A stretch of DNA of 64,000 nt from Acidobacteriota bacterium (GTDB lineage Bacteria > Acidobacteriota > Terriglobia > UBA7540): assembly GCA_021838785.1 (NCBI GenBank), contig JAKCCV010000005.1, forward strand, positions 99,816 to 163,815, in the 5' to 3' direction. A model generated the notes under the pieces. It was not told the DNA's origin. It worked only from the letters and a program-made list of their open reading frames with translations, and searched no databases. Of the stretch, positions 1 to 8,993 are shown in pieces (position 1 is the stretch's first letter; every line of letters begins with the position of its first letter). Both the position numbers and the translations under genes were made by a program.

Positions 1-1127
1 AACACGCCGTGCCAGTAGGCGTCATTGCACTGCGCGGCGTGCAGCCGCTGTTCGGCTTCGTCCAGCCGAGTGCGGGCGCGCGCGTCGTCTCCGCTCGCCG
101 TGCGCGCCGCCGCGATGCGCTCGCTCACCCGCAGCATCCACTTGTGGAGTTGGTTCGCTTCCGAATATCGTGCCAAAAAGTTCCGCCACAACCCGCCTCG
201 CAGAAATCGCCGAAACCGCTCCCCGTCCGGCAAATGCTCGCTCTCTTCCAGGCAGGCTTTCAAGGCCGCCGCCGCGCCCGGCGGCAACGCCCATTCCATC
301 ATCTCCGCGTAGGAAGCCGTCGGCAGATAAATCCGTCCGAGCGGCTCGTGCGCCTGCAAATACGTTCCCGCCGGCGTCGTCTCCAGCCAATCCGCGGCGT
401 TTTCGAGCGTCGTGAAAAACCGTTCCAGCCAGCCGTTGGTGTAACAATGCTCGTAGGTGCCGGGCCACACCCCGAACTTTTCGCAATCGTCGCCAAAGGC
501 GAAAAGCCGGCCGGACCCCTGAAGCCCTTCCCGCAAAATCCGCAACGTTTCCTCCGGCTCGCGGAAAGGAATCGTGTAGCGGAGGGACTTGAGCGCCGGA
601 ATCAGCCGGACGGTGTAGCCGGCCTCCTCCGTCACGTAGTCGCCGTGCAACTCGGAGGGTTCCAGACCCGCCGCCAAAAAGTGCGTGTCATCGAGCGCCG
701 CGTAGCCGACCCCTGCCTCCGCCAGCGGCCGCGCGAGCGACGGCTCCCACACCCGCTCCGCAATCCACGCTCCGCTCGGCCGCGTCCCGAATCGCCGCTC
801 CAGAAATCTCGCCAGCTTTTCTAGCTGGGCGATTTTGTCCCGGTCCGGAATCGCCGCCAGAATCGGCTCATAGTAACCGCCGCCGAGCAGTTCAATCTGC
901 TGCCGCTCGAGCAGCCGCCCCAGCTCCTCAAAGTATTCCGCGTGGTGCGCTTCAATCCACTCCAGCAGGCTGCCAGAAAAGTGTAAGCTCACCCGAATCC
1001 GCGGATGCTGTCCCAGCACCCGCACAAAGGGCAGGTAGGCTCGCTGATACGCCTGTTCCATTACATGCTCAAAGTTTCCCACCGGTTGGTGAGCGTGGAC
1101 GATCATCGCCAGCGACACACGATTCAC
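1..1127 (-). CDS. Glycoside hydrolase family 57, probable 4-alpha-glucanotransferase (3' end outside window)
   Basis: This enzyme probably transfers or hydrolyses alpha-1,4-glucan chains in the cytoplasm. Reading the minus strand from the GTG at 1127 gives an open frame to the window edge (about 375 codons), so the C-terminus is missing. GH57 motifs appear in order: HAHQPVGNFE at residues 11-20, LLGGGYYEPI near 80-89, AERVWEPS near 123-130 with E124 as likely nucleophile, and FAFGDDCEKFG near 209-219 with D214 as likely acid/base. The last visible residues, AQCNDAYWHGV, match the region after the catalytic domain in 4-alpha-glucanotransferases. A GGAGG lies just upstream of the GTG. Alpha-amylase activity is the alternative. 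Confidence 0.85.
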   Translation of the reverse strand, partial: MNRVSLAMIVHAHQPVGNFEHVMEQAYQRAYLPFVRVLGQHPRIRVSLHFSGSLLEWIEAHHAEYFEELGRLLERQQIELLGGGYYEPILAAIPDRDKIAQLEKLARFLERRFGTRPSGAWIAERVWEPSLARPLAEAGVGYAALDDTHFLAAGLEPSELHGDYVTEEAGYTVRLIPALKSLRYTIPFREPEETLRILREGLQGSGRLFAFGDDCEKFGVWPGTYEHCYTNGWLERFFTTLENAADWLETTPAGTYLQAHEPLGRIYLPTASYAEMMEWALPPGAAAALKACLEESEHLPDGERFRRFLRGGLWRNFLARYSEANQLHKWMLRVSERIAAARTASGDDARARTRLDEAEQRLHAAQCNDAYWHGV

Positions 1128-1290
1128 GATGCTTCCTCCCCTCCGACCAGAATGCTTGCAGCCCACCTCGCCCGGCCCGCAGCCTCGCCTCGCTTCGTTG
1201 GTTGCCGCTGCCTAGGATAGAATGAATCACGGGCGGCTGTCAGCATCAATCCGAGAGAACCGAGAAAGCGGGCCTCGGCACGGCAAAGAC

Positions 1291-2478
1291 ATGGCAACGC
1301 AAGCGGACATCCGGGCGTTACTTGTTCAATGCAGGCACGAGCTTCCCGCCATGCTGCGCTGCCTTCGTCAAGCCGTCGAGATTGAATCTCCAACCCATTG
1401 CCAGCCCGCGGTAAATCGGCTGGCCCGTTTTTTTGGCCGCGAATTTCAGCGCCTCGGGGCTCGCGTTCGTCTGCTGCCGCATCCGACGGCCGGCTCCGCT
1501 GTCATCGCGGAATTTAGCCAGCGACGAGCGGCGTCCGCTCCGCTCAACCGCAAGCCGCTGCTGGTGCTGGGCCACCTCGATACGGTTTGGGATGTCGGCA
1601 CGTTGCGGCGGATGCCTTTCAAGATGTCTCGGGGCCGCGCTTATGGCCCGGGCATTCTGGACATGAAGTCCGGCCTGGTGTGCGGGCTTTGGGCCATGGC
1701 GGCGCTCCAGGCGACGGGGCAGGTGCCCTTCGCCCCTGTCCGCTTTTTCCTCAATGCGGACGAGGAGACCGGCAGCCACGCTTTCCGCCGCGAATTGGAG
1801 CAGGAGGCTCGCCGCGCCCAGGCCGTGCTGGTTCTTGAGCCTGCCGCCGAGGGCGGCGCGCTCAAAACCTCGCGCAAAGGCGTTGGAGAGTTTCAGATAA
1901 CCGTGCGCGGTCGCTCCGCCCACGCGGGCATCAATCCGCAAGCGGGCGTCAACGCCATTGTGGAGTTGGCAGGCCAAATTCTGCGGCTTCAAAAATTTGC
2001 CCAAGCCCATCCGGGCTTGACGTTGAATGTAGGCGTCATCGAAGGCGGCACGCGAGCCAACGTGGTTCCCGAGCTGGCCCGCGCCCGCCTGGATGTGAGG
2101 ATTCCGCGCCGCCGGGACGCTCGCCTCGTCGAGCATCAACTTCGGGCGCTGAAGCCGATTCATCCCGAAGCCCGCCTGGAAATTACCGGCGGTATCAATC
2201 GCCCACCCCTGGAACGTCCCATGAGCGCAGCCCTTTGGCAACAGGCCCATCGCTTGGGGCGAGTGCTCGGCATGGAACTCAAAGAAGCTTCGACCGGAGG
2301 CGGCTCGGATGGTAACTTCACCGCGGCGCTTGGCGTCCCCACGCTCGATGGACTGGGCGGTGTTGGAGATGGCGCCCACGCCCGCCATGAACACGTCATC
2401 GTCGCCGAACTCCCTCGCCGCGCCGCCTTGCTCGCCGCTTTGCTCGCCAGCTTGGGCCGTCGCCCGTCGGAAAAATAA
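1291..2478 (+). CDS. M20 family metallopeptidase (carboxypeptidase G2-like)
   Basis: A two-zinc exopeptidase or amidohydrolase of the M20 group, near glutamate carboxypeptidase. Zinc-site motifs are clear: LGHLDTVWD (His and Asp ligands), GPGILDMKSG (bridging Asp), NADEETGS (catalytic Glu pair) and a C-terminal GGVGDGAHARHEH. A dimerisation-domain segment (VRGRSAHAGINPQAGVNAI) lies mid-protein. The frame stays open upstream to an ATG at 1222, but those 23 extra residues look non-conserved. The ATG at 1291 gives a natural 395-residue protein, although its ribosome site is weak. The gene diverges from the GH57 gene. The substrate cannot be told from the sequence. Confidence 0.85.
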   Translation: MATQADIRALLVQCRHELPAMLRCLRQAVEIESPTHCQPAVNRLARFFGREFQRLGARVRLLPHPTAGSAVIAEFSQRRAASAPLNRKPLLVLGHLDTVWDVGTLRRMPFKMSRGRAYGPGILDMKSGLVCGLWAMAALQATGQVPFAPVRFFLNADEETGSHAFRRELEQEARRAQAVLVLEPAAEGGALKTSRKGVGEFQITVRGRSAHAGINPQAGVNAIVELAGQILRLQKFAQAHPGLTLNVGVIEGGTRANVVPELARARLDVRIPRRRDARLVEHQLRALKPIHPEARLEITGGINRPPLERPMSAALWQQAHRLGRVLGMELKEASTGGGSDGNFTAALGVPTLDGLGGVGDGAHARHEHVIVAELPRRAALLAALLASLGRRPSEK

Positions 2479-4210
<1,732 letters not shown>

Positions 4211-4837
4211 GGGATGGCGACGCAAGGCGCGAGGGGAGTCTTGGGAAAGTAGAATTGACACAACGTATCCTTAAGCCACAAAAACCTTCAAAAAAGACGG
4301 CCTCGAGCGCCCCTTGGATTTTCGCATCTTGCACAAACCATTAGACTTATAAAATTTTACAAAATTCTGTCCCAAACGCCCCAATTGTCCCATTTTGAGG
4401 TGGTAGCCTAGGGGAAGGGGCATTTTTCGCGCCGCGTGGGGGGAAGCGCGCGGGCTGGCGGCACGCCAGGAAAATCAGCCCGCGTTATCCGGCCACAGGC
4501 TAAATTTCCGGACTTGGCACGGGCGAAGCTTTGAAGTCGTGTGCTGAGTCAGAAGTTTGATGAACAGCTAAAAGCCTGTTTCCCGCAACGGCGCAAAGGT
4601 CGCCAAGGACTTGCAGGGGGTCTCACGGCGGGAATTTTCCATCCTTACTTACGACCGAGGCCAGCCGTCCGTGCTTTCTACGACAAATGTAGGAAAACAT
4701 CTCCCAGCGGCGGAGCCAACGGCCCAGGGCAAACTCGGAGCCGGCCCTGGAAATCCACCCGAGCCTTGTGGGTAGCCGCGACGGCGCGGTTTCCGTCGCG
4801 GGTTCGCAAGGGTTGAACGGCCCGGCGCGTCGCGCGG
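4211..4837. other. 627-bp non-coding stretch downstream of serS
   Basis: No convincing gene in any frame. Near its end it holds a 9-bp perfect hairpin, CCGCGACGG (4776-4784) with CCGTCGCGG (4793-4801). On the minus strand this hairpin is followed by GCTACCC, as in the dispersed hairpin family described elsewhere in this window. The rest is unassigned and probably decayed accessory DNA. Confidence 0.5.
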
Positions 4838-5116
4838 GGGTGCCGATGATGCCATCGAAGCCGCCGGAGCGCATGATGTCGCCGAAGGTGACGGGGCGGG
4901 GTTGTGGCGACGGTTTCTGACCGCCGATTTGGAGTGCGGCGGCTCGCCGCCGCCTTCGAAAGCGGGAGCAAGCTCCCGCACTCCATAACCGGGTCGGCGC
5001 TCAGAGGCCGCCGCTCCAGCAAACCCATCGAAGGCGTTGACGCGCTCGCGCTTAGCCTCGCCAAAGGGCGTTCCTTGGTCGTAGATGTCCGGGCCAATGA
5101 GCGAATTGGCGCAGCG
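4838..5116 (-). pseudogene. Remnant of an adenine-specific DNA methyltransferase (Eco57I/type IIG-like)
   Basis: On the minus strand, the segment from 5116 reads RCANSLIGPDIYDQGTPFGE then AKRERVNAFDGFAG. A later piece reads TFGDIMRSGGFDGIIG and stops where the catalytic NPPY tetrad should follow (here TPAR). In Eco57I-like methyltransferases the block 'CGNSLIGPD...INAFDW...FPEIM..GGFDVVIGNPPY' has this order and spacing. The two halves are separated by a GC-rich hairpin insertion (4931-4984) and a frame change, so this is a dead internal fragment. Its 5' edge touches a dispersed hairpin repeat (5114-5156). The family assignment rests on motif recall. Confidence 0.6.
4931..4984. repeat. GC-rich hairpin inserted in the methyltransferase remnant
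   Basis: GGAGTGCGG at 4931 pairs with the closing GCACTCC ending at 4984. Inner GC-rich arms (GCGGGAGC with GCTCCCGC) form a second helix. It lies between the two recognisable halves of the methyltransferase remnant and so looks like an insertion. Confidence 0.5.
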
Positions 5117-5156
5117 GGTAGGGCAGCGGCGCGCGTCGTTGGCGCTCCTCTGCGGC
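5114..5156 (-). repeat. Dispersed hairpin repeat, copy H5
   Basis: Read on the minus strand it runs GCCGC, GCAGAGG, A, GCGC, a 7-nt loop CAACGAC, GCGC, G, CCGCTGC, then CCTACCCGC. It is almost identical to copy H4 at 26337-26380 in opposite orientation. Its 3' end abuts the methyltransferase remnant. Confidence 0.65.
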
Positions 5157-5265
5157 GTTTGTGCCGTCGGCGCTGGCAGTCGGGCCTTGGCAAGGAATGG
5201 AGGGCGACAGGGGCCGAGAGCCGCAGGGGTCGGACGGCCCAGCGTGTCGCGCGGGGTGAGGGAGT

Positions 5266-5601
5266 GTGAAACTCTGCGGTTCCTTCTGGCAGGCACCGGT
5301 CCGAGCCGCTTCGGGCAGCTCCGTGCACAAGCAACCGCGCCTCAGCAAACGCGGCAACGTCCACCTGCGCCGCGCCCTCTACATGCCCGCCCTGGTCGCC
5401 CTTCGCCGCCAGCCCCACCGGCGCGCCTTCTATGAACATCTGCGAGCTCGCGGCAAGGCCAAGATGGTTGCTCTGGTCGCCGTCATGCGCAAACTCCTCC
5501 ATGCCATCTTCGGTATGTTCAAACATCGGACTGCCTTCGACGGCAACAAGCTCTACCCGCTCCCCGCAGCCGAAATCTTCACAACAAAGGCCGCCGCCTG
5601 A
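5266..5601 (+). pseudogene. IS110-family transposase, C-terminal fragment
   Basis: The translation SSVHKQPRLSKRGN, then HLRRALYMPALVALRR and KMVALVAVMRKLLHAIFGMF, is the C-terminal (transposase_20) region of IS110/IS116-type recombinases. In these, the RLSKRGN and ALYMPALVA blocks precede the end of the protein. The N-terminal DEDD RuvC-like catalytic domain is absent, and no inverted ends are seen, so this is a dead fragment of about 110 codons. Confidence 0.85.
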
Positions 5602-5707
5602 CGCTCAAAAGAAAAGTTCCCTGCACCTTCAAAAGAAAAACACCTCTTGATGTCCAAGAGAGAATCTACCCCGCTGGCGGCGGAAGGAATCACACGACCG
5701 CATCTAT

Positions 5708-5898
5708 CGCCTTGACGCCGCCGCGCCGAGTGCTAAACTCGGCGTCATAGGAAGGCAATCGAGTGTGACCGAAGAGGTGCTGGAATGAGCCTCTCGGGCA
5801 AGGGATTGCGGAAAAGCCTGGAGCACGGCTCGCCGCCAATCCCAGACCAAGAGCCGCAAAGGAAGCCAAACTGCGGCTACCTTTGCGCTACCCCGCTC
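5708..5898 (+). repeat. 191-bp repeat A, plus copy (inverted partner at 29249-29439)
   Basis: Every base from CGCCTTGACG to CCCCGCTC recurs in inverted orientation at 29249-29439 with about four mismatches by eye. It carries a small stem GCCGAGT/ACTCGGC (5725-5743) and ends in hairpin copy H1 (5853-5898). Its right edge joins directly to the hsdS remnant, so its insertion or a recombination event truncated that gene. Confidence 0.85.
5853..5898 (+). repeat. Dispersed hairpin repeat, copy H1
   Basis: The stem GCAAAGG-A-AGCC pairs with GGCT-A-CCTTTGC around a 7-nt loop (AAACTGC) and is followed by GCTACCCCGCTC. The same design with different, still complementary stems occurs elsewhere in the window (copies H2 to H8). 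Confidence 0.75.
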
Positions 5899-5979
5899 CG
5901 CGACGCGCTGCTGCCCAAGCTGGTTTCCGGCGGGATTCGGGTGACGGAGATCGAGAAGTCCGTTGAGGCTCTGAGATGA
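5896..5979 (+). pseudogene. hsdS: Type I restriction specificity subunit (hsdS), C-terminal remnant
   Basis: In frame and ending at the TGA at 5977-5979, the residues LRDALLPKLVSGGIRVTEIE followed by KSVEALR match the usual C-terminus of HsdS proteins (LRD.LLPKLLSGE.RV.DAE). Everything upstream of codon 5896 is repeat A, so target-recognition domains are missing. The stop overlaps the next gene's start as ATGA (5976-5979), so the DUF3644 gene was translationally coupled to hsdS. Confidence 0.75.
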
Positions 5980-7055
5980 GGCGTGAAGCCCGTTTGCTCT
6001 TGGAAAAGGCTTTAGATTCGTTGATTCTAAGCGTTGAACATTTTAATCGCCCGGACGAGCGGGGACGGACGACCACGGTACTTATACTGTTGGATCACTC
6101 CTTTGAGATGCTCTTGAAGGCTGCAATCCTTCACCACGGGGGCAAAATCCGCGAAAGGGGGGCAAGGGAAACGATCGGTTTTGATGCGTGCGTGCGGCGC
6201 GCGCTCAGCGACGGAAACGTCAAGTTTCTCACCGACGATCAAGCCCTGACGCTTCAATCGATCAACGGACTGCGGGATGCTGCACAGCACCATTTGATCG
6301 ATATCTCGGAGGAGCAGCTATATATCCACGCTCAGGCCGGCGTCACCCTTTTTGGTGACATACTGAAGAGGGTCTTCGGGCAGGAGCTACGCGACCGCCT
6401 GCCTGCGCGAGTCCTGCCCATTTCGACGATGGCACCCGTGGATCTCGAGACTCTGTTTAGCGAGGAAAGCAAGGAAATAGTTAAGCTACTGGGACCCCGA
6501 ACTCGGCGAAGGACGGAGGCGCACGCACGCCTTCGGCCACTGGCTATTCTCGATGCCACAATTCGCGGCGAGAAGTTGCAGCCCAGCGCCGGGGAGCTTC
6601 GGAACAAGGCGAGCGAACTGAGCGGCGGCAAGCGCTGGCAGGATGTATTCCCCGGCGTCGCGTCGGTAACCGTTACAGAGAATGGCGCTGGTCATCGCGT
6701 GGGCCTTCGCATTGAGAAGAAACGGGGCATCCCGGTCCAGCTCGTGCCGGAGGGTACGCCTGGTGCCTCAGTGGTCGCAGTAAAGCGAGTCAACGAGCTG
6801 GGCTATTACAACATGGGCAGGGATCAACTCGCGACCCATTTGGGGCTGTCGAGGAACAAGACGACCGCAGCGATTTGGCGGTTCGAGGTTCAAAAGGATC
6901 CAGAGTGCTTCATGGAGGTAAAGATCGGCAAAACGTCGTTCAAGCGGTATTCGCAGCGCGCGTTGGAGAGGATCCGGCAGCACCTCGGCGCGAAACCGGC
7001 CGAAGAGGTGTGGGCCGAGTATAAGCAGTCGAGGTTGAAGGGGAAACCGCAATGA
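5976..7055 (+). CDS. DUF3644-like protein with a HEPN-type motif, in a broken type I restriction operon
   Basis: A 359-residue protein of unknown biochemical role. Residues 1-110 are helical and resemble the DUF3644 N-terminus (an ENVELOPE of LLLEKALDSLILSVEHFN and FEMLLKAAI blocks). They contain LRDAAQHH at 99-106, where R100 and H105 give the R-x4-H spacing of HEPN ribonucleases. Residues 260-345 contain a winged-helix-like segment (RDQLATHLGLSRNKTTAAIW). The start overlaps the hsdS stop by 4 nt. A PD-(D/E)XK nuclease gene follows 95 nt later. Family knowledge places DUF3644 proteins near restriction and phage-defence genes. The HEPN assignment and any RNase activity are inference. Confidence 0.65.
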   Translation: MRREARLLLEKALDSLILSVEHFNRPDERGRTTTVLILLDHSFEMLLKAAILHHGGKIRERGARETIGFDACVRRALSDGNVKFLTDDQALTLQSINGLRDAAQHHLIDISEEQLYIHAQAGVTLFGDILKRVFGQELRDRLPARVLPISTMAPVDLETLFSEESKEIVKLLGPRTRRRTEAHARLRPLAILDATIRGEKLQPSAGELRNKASELSGGKRWQDVFPGVASVTVTENGAGHRVGLRIEKKRGIPVQLVPEGTPGASVVAVKRVNELGYYNMGRDQLATHLGLSRNKTTAAIWRFEVQKDPECFMEVKIGKTSFKRYSQRALERIRQHLGAKPAEEVWAEYKQSRLKGKPQ

Positions 7056-7150
7056 GCACTTTTCCGGCCAGTCTGGAACCTCTCGCCGGGGCGGATTTAT
7101 CGTGAAACTCGAGGGCAGAATGTGGTGGTCGGCTCGGGAGGCAGGCTCTG

Positions 7151-8386
7151 ATGGCACGTGGTGACCCCCTCTTTTCGAAATACGGATGTTTCGACGAACT
7201 CATGGCACGAGATCGCGCGGCGAAGGAGGCCGTCGAAATTTATGCGGCAGATGACTTATTGAATTCAAGTCCCGACGACTTGGCCAATTTACTGGAGCAC
7301 AAATTTCATATCGCGGTGCCTGTCCTAAAAGAAGACGCGATCGAGGTTGACCAACAAGAGGCTCAGGTGGACGTGAGCCGGGATTGGAACCGAATGATAT
7401 TTGACCGAGGTCAGCCGTTTTATATCAAGGGGACCGACGTCACCTTCTTCGTTCCCTTCGAGGGCGACGCGGAGGTTTTCGAACTCAGACCAAGTGTGCG
7501 TACGCTAAACCCACCTCGGGGGGTCGTTGAAGATAGGGAAGTCGTGTTGAGTTACACCCGGTTGGACCAGGACAGCGCCGCCGTTAAGCGCGAGTTTGAG
7601 CAAGACCTCGCGGCCATCCGGCAATCCTTGGCGCGTTTGGCAGAGGATGTGGCGAACTTCAACGGCTCGCTCAGAGGAAAGCTAGTCCAATGGATAAGCG
7701 CGAGGAGAGAAAAACTGCTCAAAGACAGAGGAATGGTCGCGTCCCTTGGGTACCCGCTTCGTCGCCGGGAGAGCGTGCCAGCAGTATATGCGCCGCCTCC
7801 GGTCAGGAAGAAGGTAGCCCCGGCAATGCCGGGGGGAGCGGTAGCGGCTCCCCCTGGCGCCTCTGAGCCGTTTCTAGAAATGGAGGTCTACGAACACATC
7901 TTGTCGCTGCTCTCCCAGATGGCCGTTGTGATCGAGCGCAGCCCACAAGCGTTCCGAACAATGGGAGAAGAAGACATCCGGTTCGTGTTGCTAGTCCCTT
8001 TGAATACGCACTACGAGGGCCGCGCTTCGGCAGAAGCCTTTAACTTCGAGGGTAAAACCGACATCCTGATCCGCGATAGTGGGAAGAATATATTCGTCGC
8101 GGAGTGCAAATTCTGGGACGGCCCGGAATCCTTGCGCAAGGCGATTGACCAAATACTGGGGTACACCTGTTGGCGCGACACGAAAACTGCACTGCTCATA
8201 TTCAATCGCCACCGCCAGCTCTCGACAGTCATCTCGAAAATCCCTGAAATTGTCAAGCAACACCCGAATTTCAGGCGGGAAGAGAAGTACAATTCGGAAA
8301 CCGGGTTCCGCTTCGTGCTGCGCCACCGGGATGATGTGGCTCGTGAGCTGATCCTGACAATCCTCGTTTTCGAGGTGCCCGCTTGA
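7151..8386 (+). CDS. PD-(D/E)XK nuclease-like protein linked to a type I restriction operon
   Basis: A 411-residue protein whose C-terminal 170 residues carry a restriction-endonuclease-like core: EED at 273-275, FEGKTDILI with D304, and VAECKFW with E318 and K320, giving the D...ExK pattern. Helices follow (KAIDQILGYTCWRDTKTALL). The N-terminal 200 residues are beta-rich then coiled-coil-like (150-195). A Pro/Ala linker (about 209-238) separates the halves. A GGAGG at 7137-7141 supports the ATG at 7151. The stop overlaps the TTG start of an hsdR remnant (TTGA, 8383-8386). It was therefore part of the restriction operon and may cleave DNA or assist HsdR. Specific function unknown. Confidence 0.75.
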   Translation: MARGDPLFSKYGCFDELMARDRAAKEAVEIYAADDLLNSSPDDLANLLEHKFHIAVPVLKEDAIEVDQQEAQVDVSRDWNRMIFDRGQPFYIKGTDVTFFVPFEGDAEVFELRPSVRTLNPPRGVVEDREVVLSYTRLDQDSAAVKREFEQDLAAIRQSLARLAEDVANFNGSLRGKLVQWISARREKLLKDRGMVASLGYPLRRRESVPAVYAPPPVRKKVAPAMPGGAVAAPPGASEPFLEMEVYEHILSLLSQMAVVIERSPQAFRTMGEEDIRFVLLVPLNTHYEGRASAEAFNFEGKTDILIRDSGKNIFVAECKFWDGPESLRKAIDQILGYTCWRDTKTALLIFNRHRQLSTVISKIPEIVKQHPNFRREEKYNSETGFRFVLRHRDDVARELILTILVFEVPA

Positions 8387-8475
8387 CCGGCGTCGTTACC
8401 GAATCCACCATCGAGAAGGCCGCCCTGGAAATCCTTGAAGGGCGGATTCGCCGTCCTTCACAGGCCAGCAGGTAG
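8383..8475 (+). pseudogene. hsdR: Type I restriction subunit R (hsdR), N-terminal remnant
   Basis: The TTG at 8383 overlaps the nuclease stop and starts VVTESTIEKAALEILEG, which matches the N-terminus of HsdR proteins (VTE..IE.AAL.WLE.LGY). After about 19 codons the homology ends, and an in-frame TAG is reached at 8473-8475. No motor or nuclease domain remains. This remnant, with the hsdS tail upstream, frames the DUF3644 and nuclease genes as operon insiders. Confidence 0.6.
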
Positions 8476-8537
8476 CAGGGAGGTTGTGCGTCGCAACCTC
8501 TGCGGCGCGAGATGGTGCCTGCAGAAAAGAAGAGGGT

Positions 8538-8768
8538 CTGCAGGAGTTTGTTGGAGGTGAGCGGCGGTTGGGGTCGTTTTACGCCAGCTTTTCCTGCGAG
8601 GCGGATGGGTTTCTTTCCAAGGGCGGTTCGAGCCTCCAGGGGTCCCGGTAACCCATCATCCGACGAAGATTCTTTTTGCTCGTCAGCAGCGGGTTCGCCG
8701 CCCGCGCCACCACGAATCCCAGACCAAGAGCCGCAAAGGAAGCCAAACCACGGCTACCTTTGCGCTAC
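8538..8768 (+). repeat. Repeat B, plus copy (inverted partner at 25981-26212)
   Basis: About 231 bp align with the reverse complement of 25981-26212, roughly 90% identical by eye. Shared stretches include GGTGAGCGGC, CCAGGGGTCCCGGTAACCC and ATCCGACGAAGATTC. Its right end is hairpin copy H2. The partner copy has a longer open frame, so the repeat may derive from a gene. Confidence 0.75.
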
Positions 8769-8775
8769 CCCGCTC
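8730..8775 (+). repeat. Dispersed hairpin repeat, copy H2
   Basis: Same stem as H1 (GCAAAGG-A-AGCC with GGCT-A-CCTTTGC) but loop AAACCAC, followed by GCTACCCCGCTC. The sequence continues TTCATTTGATAGACG, as it does next to copy H7 at 29249-29294 in reverse. Confidence 0.7.
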
Positions 8776-8870
8776 TTCATTTGATAGACGTGCGTTTGTT
8801 GTTGAGGCCCCGCCGCCGCGGGTTGGCGGTAGAATCCCGGAAGAGCCGCAGGGGAACGCAAAAGGCAAAA

Positions 8871-8915
8871 GCCGCTGAGGAGCGCGAAGGACGCACACCT
8901 CAGCGCTACCTGCTC
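8871..8915 (+). repeat. Dispersed hairpin repeat, copy H3 with covarying stem
   Basis: The stem is GCTGAGG-A-GCGC with GCAC-A-CCTCAGC around the loop GAAGGAC, followed by GCTACCTGCTC. Compared with H1 and H4, both arms changed together (CAAAG/CTTTG, CAGAG/CTCTG, CTGAG/CTCAG), which supports selection on, or copying of, the folded form. Confidence 0.7.
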
Positions 8916-8993
8916 CGTGTTCCACACCACATGCGCACGCGGCGTGAGGCGCAGGTGCCCGGCGCGGAAATAGACCGGCGGCGCGCCTTCGCT

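Larger units (their letters stand above)
8476..8993. other. 518-bp repeat-rich non-coding stretch
   Basis: No gene seen. It holds a degenerate hairpin (GGAGGTTGTGC with GCAACCTCTGC, about 8482-8504), repeat B (8538-8768), hairpin copies H2 (8730-8775) and H3 (8871-8915). It also has a tract 8712-8818 that recurs inverted ending near 29208. It follows directly on the hsdR breakpoint. Confidence 0.6.
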
